Below are positions 37,517 to 48,850 of a stretch of DNA of 64,000 nucleotides, one piece after another. The DNA is from Vicingaceae bacterium (lineage in GTDB: Bacteria > Bacteroidota > Bacteroidia > Flavobacteriales_E > Vicingaceae), in contig JAGYIE010000004.1 of assembly GCA_018402765.1 (NCBI GenBank), positions 54,603 to 118,602 of the forward strand, read 5' to 3'. Within the stretch, counting starts at the first letter, position 1; the number at the start of each line of letters is the position of its first letter. Position numbers and translations under genes: made by a program. The notes beneath the pieces are model-generated. The model was not told the origin of the DNA and ran no database searches. It worked only from the letters and a program-made list of their open reading frames with translations.

Positions 37517-38755
37517 TTAACTTAGATGCCCGTTTTGAAGTTTTTTTACAGTTGTTAAAATAATCTTTTTGGTTGCCCCGAGATTCTTCTCTACATAGTT
37601 TTTAGCAGCCATTCCTTGTCTTTTTCTTTCTTCATTATTGGCGTAAAAAAGCTCAGCTACCTTTTTTAGCTGATAAATTGAAGTTATAGAATGGCCTGCG
37701 TTTAGTTTGATCAGGTCTTTTGCTTCCTGAAACTTCTGGTAATGAGGTCCAAAAACTACTGGAACTCCATAGCTAGCAGCCTCTAATGTGTTGTGTATCC
37801 CATTTCCAAATCCACCCCCGATATACGCCCATTGGCCATATCTGTAAATCGAAGAAAGCATGCCAATTGTGTCAAGGATTAAGACCTGTTGATTAAACTC
37901 ACCTTTGGTAAAAAAGCCAGCTTGTTCTCCAAATAGCTTCTTTGTTTCAGTTAGTCGATTAGCAGTTATCTCATGAGGCGCAATTATCAGCCTAGTGTTT
38001 GGGTAAGTTGTGATTAGATCTTTTAAAAGTTCTTCATCCTTAGGCCAAGTGCTTCCTGCAATAATTGTAAATTGATTATCGATAAACTGCTCAATTGACG
38101 GCACTGGTTTAGCAGTAGAAACCAATTGATTTACACGATCAAACCGTGTATCTCCACAAACAGTTAAATTTGAATAATTGATGGTTTTTAGCAGGTTTGC
38201 CGATGCTTCGTTCTGTAAAAAGAAATGAGAGAAGGAAGACAGTTGGTTTCTAAACCAGCCACCATACCACTTAAAAAAGTGTTGATTCGTTCTAAATATT
38301 CCTGAGATTAGAAAGGTGTTAATATTATTTTTTTTAAGCTCGATCAAGTAATTAAACCAGAACTCATATTTTACAAAGTAGACCGCTTTAGGTTGGGTAA
38401 GCCGAATAAATTCTTTTGCATTAGAAATAGTATCTGCAGGTAGGTAAGAAATTAAGTCAGCCCCTGAATAGTTTTTTCTAATTTCATAACCCGATGGAGA
38501 AAAGAAAGTCAATACAATATAGTCATTTGGTCGAGCTTTGCGATAGGCTTCGATTACTGAGCGGCCCTGTTCAAATTCTCCCAAAGAAGCACAATGAAAC
38601 CAAACGACATTGCTATTCTTAGGAATATTTTCCGAAAGTCTTTTTTGCCACTTTTTTCTGCCATTTATCCACTTTTTAGCTTTTTCATTAAACGGAGCTA
38701 TAAGCCAAATTGCAAATTTATAAATTGAAATGCTTGCAGTATAAAGAATTCTCAT
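37517..38755 (-). CDS. waaA: 3-deoxy-D-manno-octulosonic acid transferase
   Basis: VVWFHCASLGEFEQGRSVIEAYRKARP; AYIGGGFGNGIHNTLEAASYGVPVVFGPHYQKFQEA. Confidence 0.95.
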   Translation of the reverse strand: MRILYTASISIYKFAIWLIAPFNEKAKKWINGRKKWQKRLSENIPKNSNVVWFHCASLGEFEQGRSVIEAYRKARPNDYIVLTFFSPSGYEIRKNYSGADLISYLPADTISNAKEFIRLTQPKAVYFVKYEFWFNYLIELKKNNINTFLISGIFRTNQHFFKWYGGWFRNQLSSFSHFFLQNEASANLLKTINYSNLTVCGDTRFDRVNQLVSTAKPVPSIEQFIDNQFTIIAGSTWPKDEELLKDLITTYPNTRLIIAPHEITANRLTETKKLFGEQAGFFTKGEFNQQVLILDTIGMLSSIYRYGQWAYIGGGFGNGIHNTLEAASYGVPVVFGPHYQKFQEAKDLIKLNAGHSITSIYQLKKVAELFYANNEERKRQGMAAKNYVEKNLGATKKIILTTVKKLQNGHLS

Positions 38756-38758
38756 AAT

Positions 38759-39529
38759 CTAATAATAGTAAAATTCTTTGGTGCTTCTTTTGTAAAAGGG
38801 AATTATCCAGCCAAACTTTACACCATACATTGCATCAAACCTTGTTGCGTTATCTTCTTTTTTTAAGTCGTAATTATATCCTCTTCTATTTTCGGTAATT
38901 GCTTGTATCCCTTCAATTCCTAAATAAAAATTTATTAATCGGGTTTTCCCAAAATATTGATAGCCAATAAATTGATTAAAGGAAATCCCATTTGATAAAC
39001 GGTCGTAGCCTTTCTCCATTTCTTTGTTTAGTTGTAAAACATCTCCATCTCTAAAGTCAAGATTTATTCTATGTTGCAAGAAACCCATTCCTCCTGTAAC
39101 TAATAATCCTGAATTTTTGTTTTTTCCTTTGAAATTAAATAGTTTACCTCCGTAGAAATGAAAGTTAAATCCTCTTTGTTCTTGTAAAATTCCTGTAATT
39201 ACACCGTCGCTTGTCGTTACATCTCCACTGGCATTAGTTAGTGACTGTAGTATGCTAGGTTCATTTATTTTTTTACCGAAATTGGCATCTATTTTTAATC
39301 CAAATTGCCAATTATTTATTGTTTTATACCCTATTTCTCCACCTACAGAAGAGGTTCTTCCAAATCGCTCAGCAAAGTCGTTTGAAGGAGTGAATATGCC
39401 AAAGTTTAACTTCACAAAAGGCAACGCCATAGCAGAATCCATGTTCACTTGGCCCTTGACTAGTTGACCTGTATAGAAAAAAAGGGATAGCGTAAATAAA
39501 ATGTTTAAACTGAAAATATTTTTTTTCAT
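38759..39529 (-). CDS. Hypothetical outer-membrane-like protein
   Basis: Signal peptide, alternating aromatic beta-strand pattern. Confidence 0.6.
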   Translation of the reverse strand: MKKNIFSLNILFTLSLFFYTGQLVKGQVNMDSAMALPFVKLNFGIFTPSNDFAERFGRTSSVGGEIGYKTINNWQFGLKIDANFGKKINEPSILQSLTNASGDVTTSDGVITGILQEQRGFNFHFYGGKLFNFKGKNKNSGLLVTGGMGFLQHRINLDFRDGDVLQLNKEMEKGYDRLSNGISFNQFIGYQYFGKTRLINFYLGIEGIQAITENRRGYNYDLKKEDNATRFDAMYGVKFGWIIPFYKRSTKEFYYY

Positions 39530-39611
39530 ATCGCGAATTTACGAATAGTTTTAAATGGCATTGATCGCCTAAAATTAACTATCTTCGCAACGCAATTTTT
39601 TAAGTTATCTT

Positions 39612-40745
39612 ATGAATGATATTCAAATGGTTGACCTGAAAGGTCAATATCAAAAAATAAAAGATAAAGTTGATAAAGGAATTGCTGAGGTAATCAACTC
39701 TGCGACTTTTATTAATGGTCCACATGTTAAATCTTTTCAAGAAGATTTAGAGCATTATTTAGGGACTAAACATCTTATTCCTTGCGGCAACGGTACAGAT
39801 GCCTTGCAAATAGCAATGATGGCTTTGGGTTTGAAGCCTGGCGATGAAGTAATTACAACAACTTTTACGTTTGTTGCAACAGCTGAGGTTATTGCATTAT
39901 TAGGTCTAGTGCCAGTTCTAGTAGACGTGGATCAGGATACCTATAATATTTCTATAGAGTCTATGAAGGCTGCTATTACAGATAAAACAAAAGCGATTGT
40001 ACCTGTGCATTTGTATGGTCAATGTTCTAACATGGAAGAGATTTTAAATATCGCTAATGACAAGTGCTTATTCGTTATTGAAGACACCGCTCAAGCAATT
40101 GGTGCTGATTTTACATATACAGATGGTACAGTAAAAAAAGCGGGTACAATGGGAATTATTGGCTGCACATCCTTTTTCCCTTCAAAGAACTTAGGTTGTT
40201 ATGGAGATGGAGGTGCTATCTACACTGATAACGATAAGCTAGCAGAGAAAATTCGAATGATAGTAAATCATGGAATGAAGGTTAGATATTACCACGATGA
40301 AATTGGGGTTAACTCAAGACTAGACAGTATTCAAGCGGCAATTTTAGGTGTTAAGCTTAAAGAACTTGATGGGTATAATTCGGCTAGAAGATTAGCAGCA
40401 GATTATTACGATAAAGCATTTGCAAGTTGTGATAAAATTATAACTCCAGTGCGAGCATCGTATTCTTCACATGTATTTCATCAATATACAATGAGAATAG
40501 TAGGTGCAGATAGAGATGCTTTACAAGCCTTTTTGTCTGAGCACAAGATTCCTGCAATGATTTATTATCCTGTGCCTTTGCACCAACAAAAAGCATACAA
40601 AGATGAGCGTTATAATGATGGGGATTTTCCTGTTTCCGAAATGCTTAGCAAGGAAGTGATTTCATTACCAATGCATACTGAACTTACTGAAGAGCAACTG
40701 CAATTCATAACTTCTAAAGTGTTGGAATTTGTAAATAAAATATAA
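39612..40745 (+). CDS. DegT/DnrJ/EryC1/StrS family sugar aminotransferase
   Basis: MVDLKGQYQKIKDKVDKGIAEVINSATFINGP...IPCGNGTDALQIAMMALGLKPGDEVITTTFTFVATAEVIALLG...TSFFPSKNLGCYGDGGAIYT. Confidence 0.95.
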   Translation: MNDIQMVDLKGQYQKIKDKVDKGIAEVINSATFINGPHVKSFQEDLEHYLGTKHLIPCGNGTDALQIAMMALGLKPGDEVITTTFTFVATAEVIALLGLVPVLVDVDQDTYNISIESMKAAITDKTKAIVPVHLYGQCSNMEEILNIANDKCLFVIEDTAQAIGADFTYTDGTVKKAGTMGIIGCTSFFPSKNLGCYGDGGAIYTDNDKLAEKIRMIVNHGMKVRYYHDEIGVNSRLDSIQAAILGVKLKELDGYNSARRLAADYYDKAFASCDKIITPVRASYSSHVFHQYTMRIVGADRDALQAFLSEHKIPAMIYYPVPLHQQKAYKDERYNDGDFPVSEMLSKEVISLPMHTELTEEQLQFITSKVLEFVNKI

Positions 40746-40755
40746 AAGATAATCT

Positions 40756-42066
40756 ATGAAAATAGCAGTAGTAGGAACAGGTTATGTAGGCTTAGTCACT
40801 GGAACTTGTTTGGCTGAAACTGGTAACGATGTAATTTGTGTTGACATCGATGCAGCAAAAGTTGATAAGATGAAAAGCGGTATTGTGCCAATTTATGAGC
40901 CACATTTAGATGCTTTATTTGAGCGAAATATCAAGCAAAAGCGATTAAAATTTACGACTGATTTAGCATTGGCTATTAAAAATGCAACTATAATCTTTTT
41001 AGCATTGCCTACACCACCGGGAGAAGATGGTTCTGCGGATTTGTCGTACGTTCTAGGTGTGGCGGATCAGTTGGGAAAAATGATTACAGAATATAAAGTA
41101 ATAATTGATAAAAGCACTGTTCCTGTGGGCACTGCAGAAAAAGTCCGTGCTGCGGTTGCTGCTAATGCTAAAGTGGATTTTGATATTGTTTCCAATCCTG
41201 AATTTCTTAGAGAAGGATTTGCTGTAGATGATTTTTTAAAGCCTGATCGTGTAGTAATAGGAACAGAATCTCCAAAAGCTAGGAAATTACTAGAAGAGCT
41301 TTATAAGCCATACGTTCGACAAGGGAATCCGATTATTTTTATGGATGAAAAGTCAGCAGAGTTGACAAAGTACGCTGCTAACGCATTTTTAGCGACTAAA
41401 ATAACCTTTATGAATGAGATTGCTAACTTTTGTGAGAAAGTAGGCGCTGATGTTGATATGGTTAGAGTAGGTATTGGTTCAGACACCAGAATTGGAAAAC
41501 GCTTCTTGTTCCCAGGTATTGGTTACGGTGGAAGTTGTTTCCCAAAAGATGTGCAAGCATTAAGTAAGTCTGGAGTTGAAGCAGGTTATCCTTTCCAAAT
41601 CTTGGATGCGGTAATGAAGGTAAATCAGGTACAAAAAACAGTTATTTTACCTAAAATAGATGCCTACTTTAAGGGAAATTTGAAAGGGAAGAAGATTGCA
41701 ATTTGGGGCTTGGCGTTTAAACCTGATACAGACGATATCCGTGAGGCTCCGGCTTTATATCTAATAGAAGAGTTACTTAGTAGAGGTGCAATTATTTCTG
41801 CATATGATCCTGAAGCCATGGATAATGTACAGCAATTAATTGGTGATAAAATTCATTATGCGCTGAATATGTATGCTGCCGCAGAAAATGCCGATGCATT
41901 ATTAATTGCTACCGAATGGTCTGTTTTTAGAACGCCTGACTTCGAGAAATTATCAAAAAAGTTATCGAATAAAGTTATCTTCGATGGTCGTAATTTATAT
42001 GACCTTGATCAAATGAAAGAATTGGGATTTTATTACAGTAGTATCGGACGAACGTTAATAAATTAG
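40756..42066 (+). CDS. ugd: UDP-glucose 6-dehydrogenase family
   Basis: [23 protein letters not shown]...[20 protein letters not shown]. Confidence 0.9.
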   Translation: MKIAVVGTGYVGLVTGTCLAETGNDVICVDIDAAKVDKMKSGIVPIYEPHLDALFERNIKQKRLKFTTDLALAIKNATIIFLALPTPPGEDGSADLSYVLGVADQLGKMITEYKVIIDKSTVPVGTAEKVRAAVAANAKVDFDIVSNPEFLREGFAVDDFLKPDRVVIGTESPKARKLLEELYKPYVRQGNPIIFMDEKSAELTKYAANAFLATKITFMNEIANFCEKVGADVDMVRVGIGSDTRIGKRFLFPGIGYGGSCFPKDVQALSKSGVEAGYPFQILDAVMKVNQVQKTVILPKIDAYFKGNLKGKKIAIWGLAFKPDTDDIREAPALYLIEELLSRGAIISAYDPEAMDNVQQLIGDKIHYALNMYAAAENADALLIATEWSVFRTPDFEKLSKKLSNKVIFDGRNLYDLDQMKELGFYYSSIGRTLIN

Positions 42067-42067
42067 T

Positions 42068-43054
42068 ATGAAGAGGGTATTGATAACAGGGGCGGCGGGT
42101 TTTCTAGGTTCGCATCTATGTGATCGATTTATTAAAGAAGGTTACTATGTAATCGCTATGGATAATTTGATTACAGGGAATATTGCCAACCTTGAACAAT
42201 TGATGCCTTTGCCGAATTTTGAATTTTTTCACCATGATGTCTCCAATTATGTGCATGTTGCTGGTGAGTTAGATTACATTTTGCATTTTGCATCACCTGC
42301 AAGTCCAATTGATTACTTAAAAATACCAATTCAGACACTTAAGGTGAGTTCATTAGGAACGCATAGGTTACTTGGTTTGGCTAAAGCAAAAGGAGCTAAG
42401 ATTTTGGTAGCTTCTACTTCTGAAGTATACGGGGATCCGCTTGTTCACCCTCAAACGGAATCCTATTGGGGAAATGTTAACCCAATTGGACCAAGGGGAG
42501 TTTATGATGAAGCAAAGCGTTTTCAAGAAGCAATAACAATGGCTTATCATACTTATCATGGAGTGAAAACTTCTATTGTCAGGATATTTAATACGTATGG
42601 CCCTCGCATGAGATTAAATGATGGTAGAGTATTGCCTGCATTTATAGGACAAGCTTTGCGTGGAGAAGATCTTACTGTATTTGGAGATGGATCTCAAACA
42701 AGATCGTTTTGTTATGTTGATGACTTAATAGAAGGAATATACCGTTTATTGCTGAGTAGCATATCCGAGCCTGTAAACGTGGGAAATCCAAACGAAATTA
42801 CTATAGGACAATTTGCTGAAGAGATTATCAAATTAACAAACACTGCTCAAAAGGTCATCTACAAACCATTGCCAGTTGATGACCCGATGCAGAGACAGCC
42901 CGATATCACTAAAGCCAAAACATTATTAAATTGGGAGCCAAAGGTTGAACGGGCTGAAGGTGTAAAAATAACATATGCGTATTTCAAATCTTTGCCTAAA
43001 GAAGAACTATATAAAAAAGACCACAATACATTTGAAGATTACATTAAGCGCTAA
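42068..43054 (+). CDS. UDP-glucuronate decarboxylase-like SDR
   Basis: [42 protein letters not shown]...FHHDVSNY...[27 protein letters not shown]. Confidence 0.9.
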   Translation: MKRVLITGAAGFLGSHLCDRFIKEGYYVIAMDNLITGNIANLEQLMPLPNFEFFHHDVSNYVHVAGELDYILHFASPASPIDYLKIPIQTLKVSSLGTHRLLGLAKAKGAKILVASTSEVYGDPLVHPQTESYWGNVNPIGPRGVYDEAKRFQEAITMAYHTYHGVKTSIVRIFNTYGPRMRLNDGRVLPAFIGQALRGEDLTVFGDGSQTRSFCYVDDLIEGIYRLLLSSISEPVNVGNPNEITIGQFAEEIIKLTNTAQKVIYKPLPVDDPMQRQPDITKAKTLLNWEPKVERAEGVKITYAYFKSLPKEELYKKDHNTFEDYIKR

Positions 43055-43629
43055 TGAATTATTATGCACATGAAACAGCAGTAATTGACGAGGGCTGCAT
43101 TATTGGAGAGAATAGCAAAATATGGCACTTTACCCATATTATGCCAAACTGTACCATTGGTAAAAAATGCAATATTGGTCAGAATTGTGTAATTTCTCCT
43201 GATGTTATTTTAGGGGATAATGTGAAAGTTCAAAATAATGTATCTATTTACACTGGGGTAACATGTGAAGATGATGTGTTTCTTGGCCCTTCAATGGTAT
43301 TTACCAATGTAATTAATCCAAGAAGTGCTGTTGTAAGAAGAGATCAATATTTAAAGACTACTGTCAAAAAGGGAGCTAGTATTGGTGCCAATGCAACTAT
43401 CGTTTGTGGACATGATATTGGAGAGTATGCTTTTGTTGGTGCAGGCGCTGTGGTTACAAAAACTGTCCCAGCATTTGCCTTAGTTGTTGGAAACCCTGCA
43501 AAGCAAATTGGATGGGTTAGTGAATATGGACATCGGTTAGAATTTAATGAACTAAATACCGCCTCATGTATAGAAACAGGAGATATATATAAAATTGAAA
43601 ATGATAGTGTATCAAAGATAACAGAATGA
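43054..43629 (+). CDS. Left-handed beta-helix acyltransferase (WbpD-like)
   Basis: Hexapeptide repeats; [72 protein letters not shown]. Confidence 0.85.
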   Translation: MNYYAHETAVIDEGCIIGENSKIWHFTHIMPNCTIGKKCNIGQNCVISPDVILGDNVKVQNNVSIYTGVTCEDDVFLGPSMVFTNVINPRSAVVRRDQYLKTTVKKGASIGANATIVCGHDIGEYAFVGAGAVVTKTVPAFALVVGNPAKQIGWVSEYGHRLEFNELNTASCIETGDIYKIENDSVSKITE

Positions 43630-44921
43630 GTATCTACAAAAGAATAACAGAAAAAGAAACTGCTGTCGCAGTTATTGGGCTTGGCTATGTTGGCTTGCCG
43701 ATAGCATTAGAGTTTGCAAAGAAAATTAGAGTTATTGGTTTTGATATTAATCAAGAGCGCGTTGATATGATGCGAAATCATGAGGATCCAAGTGAAGAAT
43801 TGACCTCTTCGGAATTTGAGGGATGTGATATTCACTTTACCGCCAATAAAAAGGATTTGAAAGAAGCTACGTTCTTCGTAGTTGCAGTTCCTACTCCAAT
43901 TGATCACCATAATTTACCTGATTTAATGCCATTAATATCCGCTTCAAAGACCGTAGGAGAGGTGTTGAAGAAGGGAGATTATGTAGTTTTTGAATCGACG
44001 GTTTATCCTGGTTGTACTGAAGAAGACTGTATTCCTGTTTTAGAGCAGGTATCAGGACTTAAATTCGGCATAGACTTTAAGGTTGGCTATTCTCCTGAGC
44101 GAATTAATCCCGGAGATAAAGAACACACTTTGCACAATGTTATCAAAGTCGTTTCTGGTTGCACAGATGAGTCACTAGAAGAGATTGCAAAGGTATATGA
44201 ATTGGTTGTGCAAGCAGGGGTTCACCGCGCTTCTTCAATTAAAGTTGCAGAGGCAGCAAAAATTATAGAAAATACGCAGCGAGATGTGAATATTGCATTG
44301 GTAAATGAATTATCTATGATATTCAATAAAATGAATATCAATACGTATGAAGTTTTAGAGGCTGCAGGTACCAAATGGAATTTTTTAAATTTTAGACCAG
44401 GCTTAGTAGGGGGGCACTGTATCGGAGTTGACCCTTATTACCTTACTTATAAAGCCAGAGAATATGGATTTCATGCTCAAATAATCAATTCCGGTAGGTC
44501 GGTTAATGATGGTATGGGAGCCTATATTGCAAAAAACACGATTAAGAAGATAATTGCAAGTGGGGTTCATGTTACTGAATCTAAAGTGCTCATTATGGGT
44601 GCCACTTTTAAAGAAAATGTAAGTGATATCCGCAATTCAAAGGTTGCTGATGTAGTAGAAGAGTTAAAATCTTTTGGAACAGCAGTAGATATTATAGACC
44701 CACACGCAAGTTCAGATCATTTAAAAAAAGAGTATGGATTTGGTATAACTGACCAAATTTCGAATAATTATAACGCGGTAATTATAGCAGTAAACCATAA
44801 AGAATATTCCAACTTTGATGAAGCTTACTTTAAATCGATTACCGCTGAAGGCGCATTAATATATGATCTGAAAGGAATATATAAGGGAAAAATTAACAAC
44901 CTAAAATACCTAAGCTTATAG
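43626..44921 (+). CDS. Nucleotide sugar dehydrogenase (TviB/WbpO-like)
   Basis: [33 protein letters not shown]...[19 protein letters not shown]. Confidence 0.9.
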   Translation: MSIYKRITEKETAVAVIGLGYVGLPIALEFAKKIRVIGFDINQERVDMMRNHEDPSEELTSSEFEGCDIHFTANKKDLKEATFFVVAVPTPIDHHNLPDLMPLISASKTVGEVLKKGDYVVFESTVYPGCTEEDCIPVLEQVSGLKFGIDFKVGYSPERINPGDKEHTLHNVIKVVSGCTDESLEEIAKVYELVVQAGVHRASSIKVAEAAKIIENTQRDVNIALVNELSMIFNKMNINTYEVLEAAGTKWNFLNFRPGLVGGHCIGVDPYYLTYKAREYGFHAQIINSGRSVNDGMGAYIAKNTIKKIIASGVHVTESKVLIMGATFKENVSDIRNSKVADVVEELKSFGTAVDIIDPHASSDHLKKEYGFGITDQISNNYNAVIIAVNHKEYSNFDEAYFKSITAEGALIYDLKGIYKGKINNLKYLSL

Positions 44922-44922
44922 C

Positions 44923-45975
44923 ATGGAAAATATCCTAATTACTGGTGGAGCAGGGTTTATTGGCTCTCATGTCGTAAGACTTTTTGTTAACAAATATCCT
45001 AATTATCAGATTTTTAATTTGGATAAGTTGACCTATGCGGGTAATCTAGAAAATTTAACAGATATAGAGGGAGCTCCAAATTATAGTTTTTTAAAAGGAG
45101 ATATAGTTGATAGCGATTTTCTAGCAAATATCTTTAATAAACATAACTTTGATGCGGTAATCCATTTGGCTGCTGAGTCACACGTAGATCGTTCAATATC
45201 GAATCCGTTAGAGTTTATAAAAACAAATATTGTTGGAACGGTAGAGTTGCTTAATGCTGCTAGAACATCTTGGGGGACAAATTTTGAAGGTAAACGATTC
45301 TATCACATTTCTACTGACGAGGTTTATGGCTCTCTCGGGGAAAAAGGTCTTTTTGAAGAAACGACACCTTATGATCCTCGAAGTCCATATTCATCTTCTA
45401 AGGCGTCTAGTGATCATTTAGTTAGAGCTTATTTTCATACCTATGGATTGCCTGTCGTTATTTCAAATTGCTCGAATAACTATGGTTCACATCAATTTCC
45501 TGAAAAGTTGATTCCACTTTTTATAAATAATATCAAGAACAATAAGCCCCTACCTGTTTATGGAAAGGGGGAAAATATTCGAGATTGGTTGTGGGTAAAC
45601 GATCATGCTAAGGCGATAGATTTGATTTTTCATAAAGGAAAAAACGGAGAGACATACAATATAGGTGGACACAATGAATGGACCAATATTGCACTTATAA
45701 AAGAACTCTGCCATATTATGGATGAGCAACTCAGCAGATCTAAAGGAACTTCAGAGCGATTAATCACTTTTGTTAAAGATAGAGCTGGTCATGATGCTCG
45801 ATATGCAATTGATGCCTCGAAAATAAAAGATGAATTGGGATGGATACCTTCAATTACATTTGAAGAAGGTTTGAGGCAGACTGTAAATTGGTATTTAGAA
45901 AATGTAGAGTGGCTTAATAGAGTTACTTCAGGAGATTACCAAAATTATTATCAAAATCAATATCAAAAAAGATAG
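44923..45975 (+). CDS. rfbB: dTDP-glucose 4,6-dehydratase
   Basis: [42 protein letters not shown]...[41 protein letters not shown]. Confidence 0.95.
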   Translation: MENILITGGAGFIGSHVVRLFVNKYPNYQIFNLDKLTYAGNLENLTDIEGAPNYSFLKGDIVDSDFLANIFNKHNFDAVIHLAAESHVDRSISNPLEFIKTNIVGTVELLNAARTSWGTNFEGKRFYHISTDEVYGSLGEKGLFEETTPYDPRSPYSSSKASSDHLVRAYFHTYGLPVVISNCSNNYGSHQFPEKLIPLFINNIKNNKPLPVYGKGENIRDWLWVNDHAKAIDLIFHKGKNGETYNIGGHNEWTNIALIKELCHIMDEQLSRSKGTSERLITFVKDRAGHDARYAIDASKIKDELGWIPSITFEEGLRQTVNWYLENVEWLNRVTSGDYQNYYQNQYQKR

Positions 45976-46973
45976 TGTATAGCAATCCCTTTCATACCAT
46001 TGATTTATCAACTAAGACTATTTTAGTAACTGGTGCTGCCGGTTTTATTGGGTCTCATATATGCGAATATTTATTAAAATATGGCGCTAAGGTTGTAGCT
46101 TTTGACAATATGGAGTCAGGCTTGCAAGCTAACGTTGACATATTTTCAAATCATCCAAACTATACTTTTGTTAAAGGAGACATCAAAAATATAAAGGATT
46201 GTCTTGCAGTAGCTAAAGGAGTAGATGCAATATCTCATCAGGCAGCACTGGGTTCAGTACCACGTTCTATTAAAATGCCTATGGCTACTCATGAAGCCAA
46301 TGTCAACGGGTTCTTAAATATATTGGAAGCAGCTAAAGCTAATGGTGTTAGAAGAATTGTTTATGCAAGCTCCTCTTCAGTATACGGCGACAATCTTCAA
46401 TTGCCTAAAGTTGAACATATAATTGGAAATCCATTGTCTCCTTATGCGGTCTCTAAGTATAGTAACGAGTTGTATGCTAATGTGTATGCATCAGCTTACG
46501 GCTTAGAACTAATAGGGTTTAGGTACTTTAATATTTTTGGTCCTCGGCAAGATCCACAAGGTGAATATGCAGCCGTTATTCCACTTTTTATGAAAGCAAT
46601 GCTGAGTAATTCTTCTCCTTTCTTAAATGGTGATGGAGAACAAACCAGAGATTTTACTTTTGTAGAAAATGCAGTACAGGCTAATGTGAAAGGACTATTT
46701 ATAGAAAATGAAGAGGCAATTAATCAAGTTTACAACATCGCTTGTGGTGAAAGAGTTTCTTTGAAACAATTGATAGAAGAGCTTAAAAAGTATACCAAGG
46801 TTAATGTTTCGATAAAATATAGAAATTCAAGAGAAGGCGACATTCAAGATTCCTTGGCTAATATCGACAAAGCTAGAAATCTACTTCGATACGACCCAGA
46901 TTATAATATGACCGACGGGTTGAAATTAACGCTAAGTTGGTTTCAAAATAACAAAGATGTTTTAGGAATTTAA
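45975..46973 (+). CDS. NAD-dependent epimerase/dehydratase (WbpP/TviC-like)
   Basis: LVTGAAGFIGSHICEYLLK...ISHQAALGSVPRSIKMPMATHEANVNGFLNILEAA; GTG start overlapping upstream TAG. Confidence 0.9.
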   Translation: MYSNPFHTIDLSTKTILVTGAAGFIGSHICEYLLKYGAKVVAFDNMESGLQANVDIFSNHPNYTFVKGDIKNIKDCLAVAKGVDAISHQAALGSVPRSIKMPMATHEANVNGFLNILEAAKANGVRRIVYASSSSVYGDNLQLPKVEHIIGNPLSPYAVSKYSNELYANVYASAYGLELIGFRYFNIFGPRQDPQGEYAAVIPLFMKAMLSNSSPFLNGDGEQTRDFTFVENAVQANVKGLFIENEEAINQVYNIACGERVSLKQLIEELKKYTKVNVSIKYRNSREGDIQDSLANIDKARNLLRYDPDYNMTDGLKLTLSWFQNNKDVLGI

Positions 46974-46995
46974 TTCTTAGTTTAAGTTAAAATCT

Positions 46996-47745
46996 ATGGG
47001 CTTTTTTTCAAATATTTTTAAGCGAAAAGAACGGTTGCTAGAGCCTGCTGATTTATCAATGCTTAAAACTGATTTTCACTCGCATTTAATTCCAGGTATT
47101 GACGATGGTGCTCAAACTTTAGAGGAGGCTATTTTATTAATTGAAGGATTAAAAGAGCTAGGATATCAGAAAATTATCACCACACCGCATTGTATGTCTG
47201 ATTTTTATAAGAACACTCCTGAAATAATTATTAGCGGGTTAACTAAAGTTAAGGAAGAACTTCAACGTAGAGGAATTGATATCAGTATTGAGGCTTCAGC
47301 TGAGTATTACCTTGATGATGATTTTGAACGTAAAATTGATGAGGGAGAAATTATCACATTTGGTGATAACTATATCTTGTTTGAACTTCCATTTCTAGCG
47401 GAGCCGCCAAACTTCAATCAAGTGGTTTTTAAGCTTCAATCAATGGGTTACCGTCCTATTTTAGCCCACCCTGAGCGGTATGGATTTTATTATAACCAGT
47501 TTGAAACGTATCAAGATTTTGTCGATAGAGGGATTTATCTTCAAGTAAATATGATGAGTTTAATGGGCCATTACTCTCCTGAAACTCAAAAAATAGCTGA
47601 AAAATTAATCGAAAGAGGATTAATTACTTTTATTGGTTCTGATTTGCACAATGAACGCCAACTTCCTATTCTCAAGCATGCTTTACAAATGCCTTCCTTA
47701 CATAAACTGCTTGATTCAGGGAAATTAAAAAATGCTGAACTTTAA
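46996..47745 (+). CDS. PHP-type tyrosine-protein phosphatase (CpsB/CapC-like)
   Basis: LKTDFHSHLIPGIDDGAQTLEEAILLIEGLKELGYQKIITTPHCMSDFYKN...LAHPERYGFYY...FIGSDLHNER. Confidence 0.9.
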   Translation: MGFFSNIFKRKERLLEPADLSMLKTDFHSHLIPGIDDGAQTLEEAILLIEGLKELGYQKIITTPHCMSDFYKNTPEIIISGLTKVKEELQRRGIDISIEASAEYYLDDDFERKIDEGEIITFGDNYILFELPFLAEPPNFNQVVFKLQSMGYRPILAHPERYGFYYNQFETYQDFVDRGIYLQVNMMSLMGHYSPETQKIAEKLIERGLITFIGSDLHNERQLPILKHALQMPSLHKLLDSGKLKNAEL

Positions 47746-48758
47746 ATAATATTTACTTCTCGCTCTAGTTCAACGCCAAACTTTTCCTTTACGGAGTCAA
47801 TAATTTTTGTCGATAAATCAAAGATTTGTTTTCCTGTAGCATCATTGTAGTTAACCAAAACCAAAGCCTGAAGCTTATGGACACCATAATTATCAATTGT
47901 TTTGCCTTTCCATCCGCATTGTTCAATTAACCATCCTGCTGCTAGTTTTCGGATGTTTTCTCCCACTTCGTATTGAGGAATTGTTGGGTATTCTTTTCGT
48001 AATCTATTAGCAGTGGTTAAGTCAACAACGGGGTTTTTGAAAAAGCTACCTGCATTTCCAATTTTTGCTGGGTCAGGTAATTTTGATCTTCGGATACTTA
48101 TTACTGCCTCACTAATATCTTTTATGTTTGGACTACTAATTCCTTTTGTTATTAATTCATTGTTTATTGCCCCATAACTGGTGTTTAGTTTTGGAGATTT
48201 ATACAACTTGAAATCGACAGATACAATAAGGTATTGATTTTTATGCGTTGTTTTGAAAATACTACTTCGATAGTCAAATTTACATTCTTCATTTGAGAAA
48301 GAGACTTTTGCTCCATCCGCTAATCTAATTGTGTTTACCTGAGTAATTAAATCTTTAACTTCTACGCCATACGCTCCTATGTTTTGCATTGGGCTAGCCC
48401 CAACTTTGCCCGGGATTAGGGACAAATTTTCCATACCGGCATAGTTTTTTTCTATGCAGTACAGAACTAAATCATGCCAAACTTCTCCTGCTGAAACTGT
48501 TAGCATTACTTCATTAGAGTCCTCAGAAAGAACCTGAATGCCTTTAAGATTATTCAATAAAACTATACCGTTAAAATCTCGCGTAAAAAGTACATTACTT
48601 CCTCCTCCTAATATCAATAAGGTTTTGTTTTGTTGTTTAATGTATCTTAATACTTCCGCTATCTCTTCTATCATGTTTAGCTCAATGACCTCAGATGCTT
48701 GGCATACTATTCCGAAAGTGTTATACGGTTTTAAAGAAGTATTTTTAAGACTATTCAT
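47742..48758 (-). CDS. murB: UDP-N-acetylenolpyruvoylglucosamine reductase
   Basis: NTSLKPYNTFGI...LLILGGGSNVLFTRDFNG...LSLIPGKVGASPMQNIGAYGVEVKDLI...GNAGSFFKNPVV. Confidence 0.95.
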   Translation of the reverse strand: MNSLKNTSLKPYNTFGIVCQASEVIELNMIEEIAEVLRYIKQQNKTLLILGGGSNVLFTRDFNGIVLLNNLKGIQVLSEDSNEVMLTVSAGEVWHDLVLYCIEKNYAGMENLSLIPGKVGASPMQNIGAYGVEVKDLITQVNTIRLADGAKVSFSNEECKFDYRSSIFKTTHKNQYLIVSVDFKLYKSPKLNTSYGAINNELITKGISSPNIKDISEAVISIRRSKLPDPAKIGNAGSFFKNPVVDLTTANRLRKEYPTIPQYEVGENIRKLAAGWLIEQCGWKGKTIDNYGVHKLQALVLVNYNDATGKQIFDLSTKIIDSVKEKFGVELEREVNII

Positions 48759-48850
48759 GGTATGTAGTTTGATCACAAAAATAGATTTTCCATTATTAAA
48801 TAAGATTGTAGCGGATAAACTATTTCATTTTTATATTTTCGTTATTGAAT

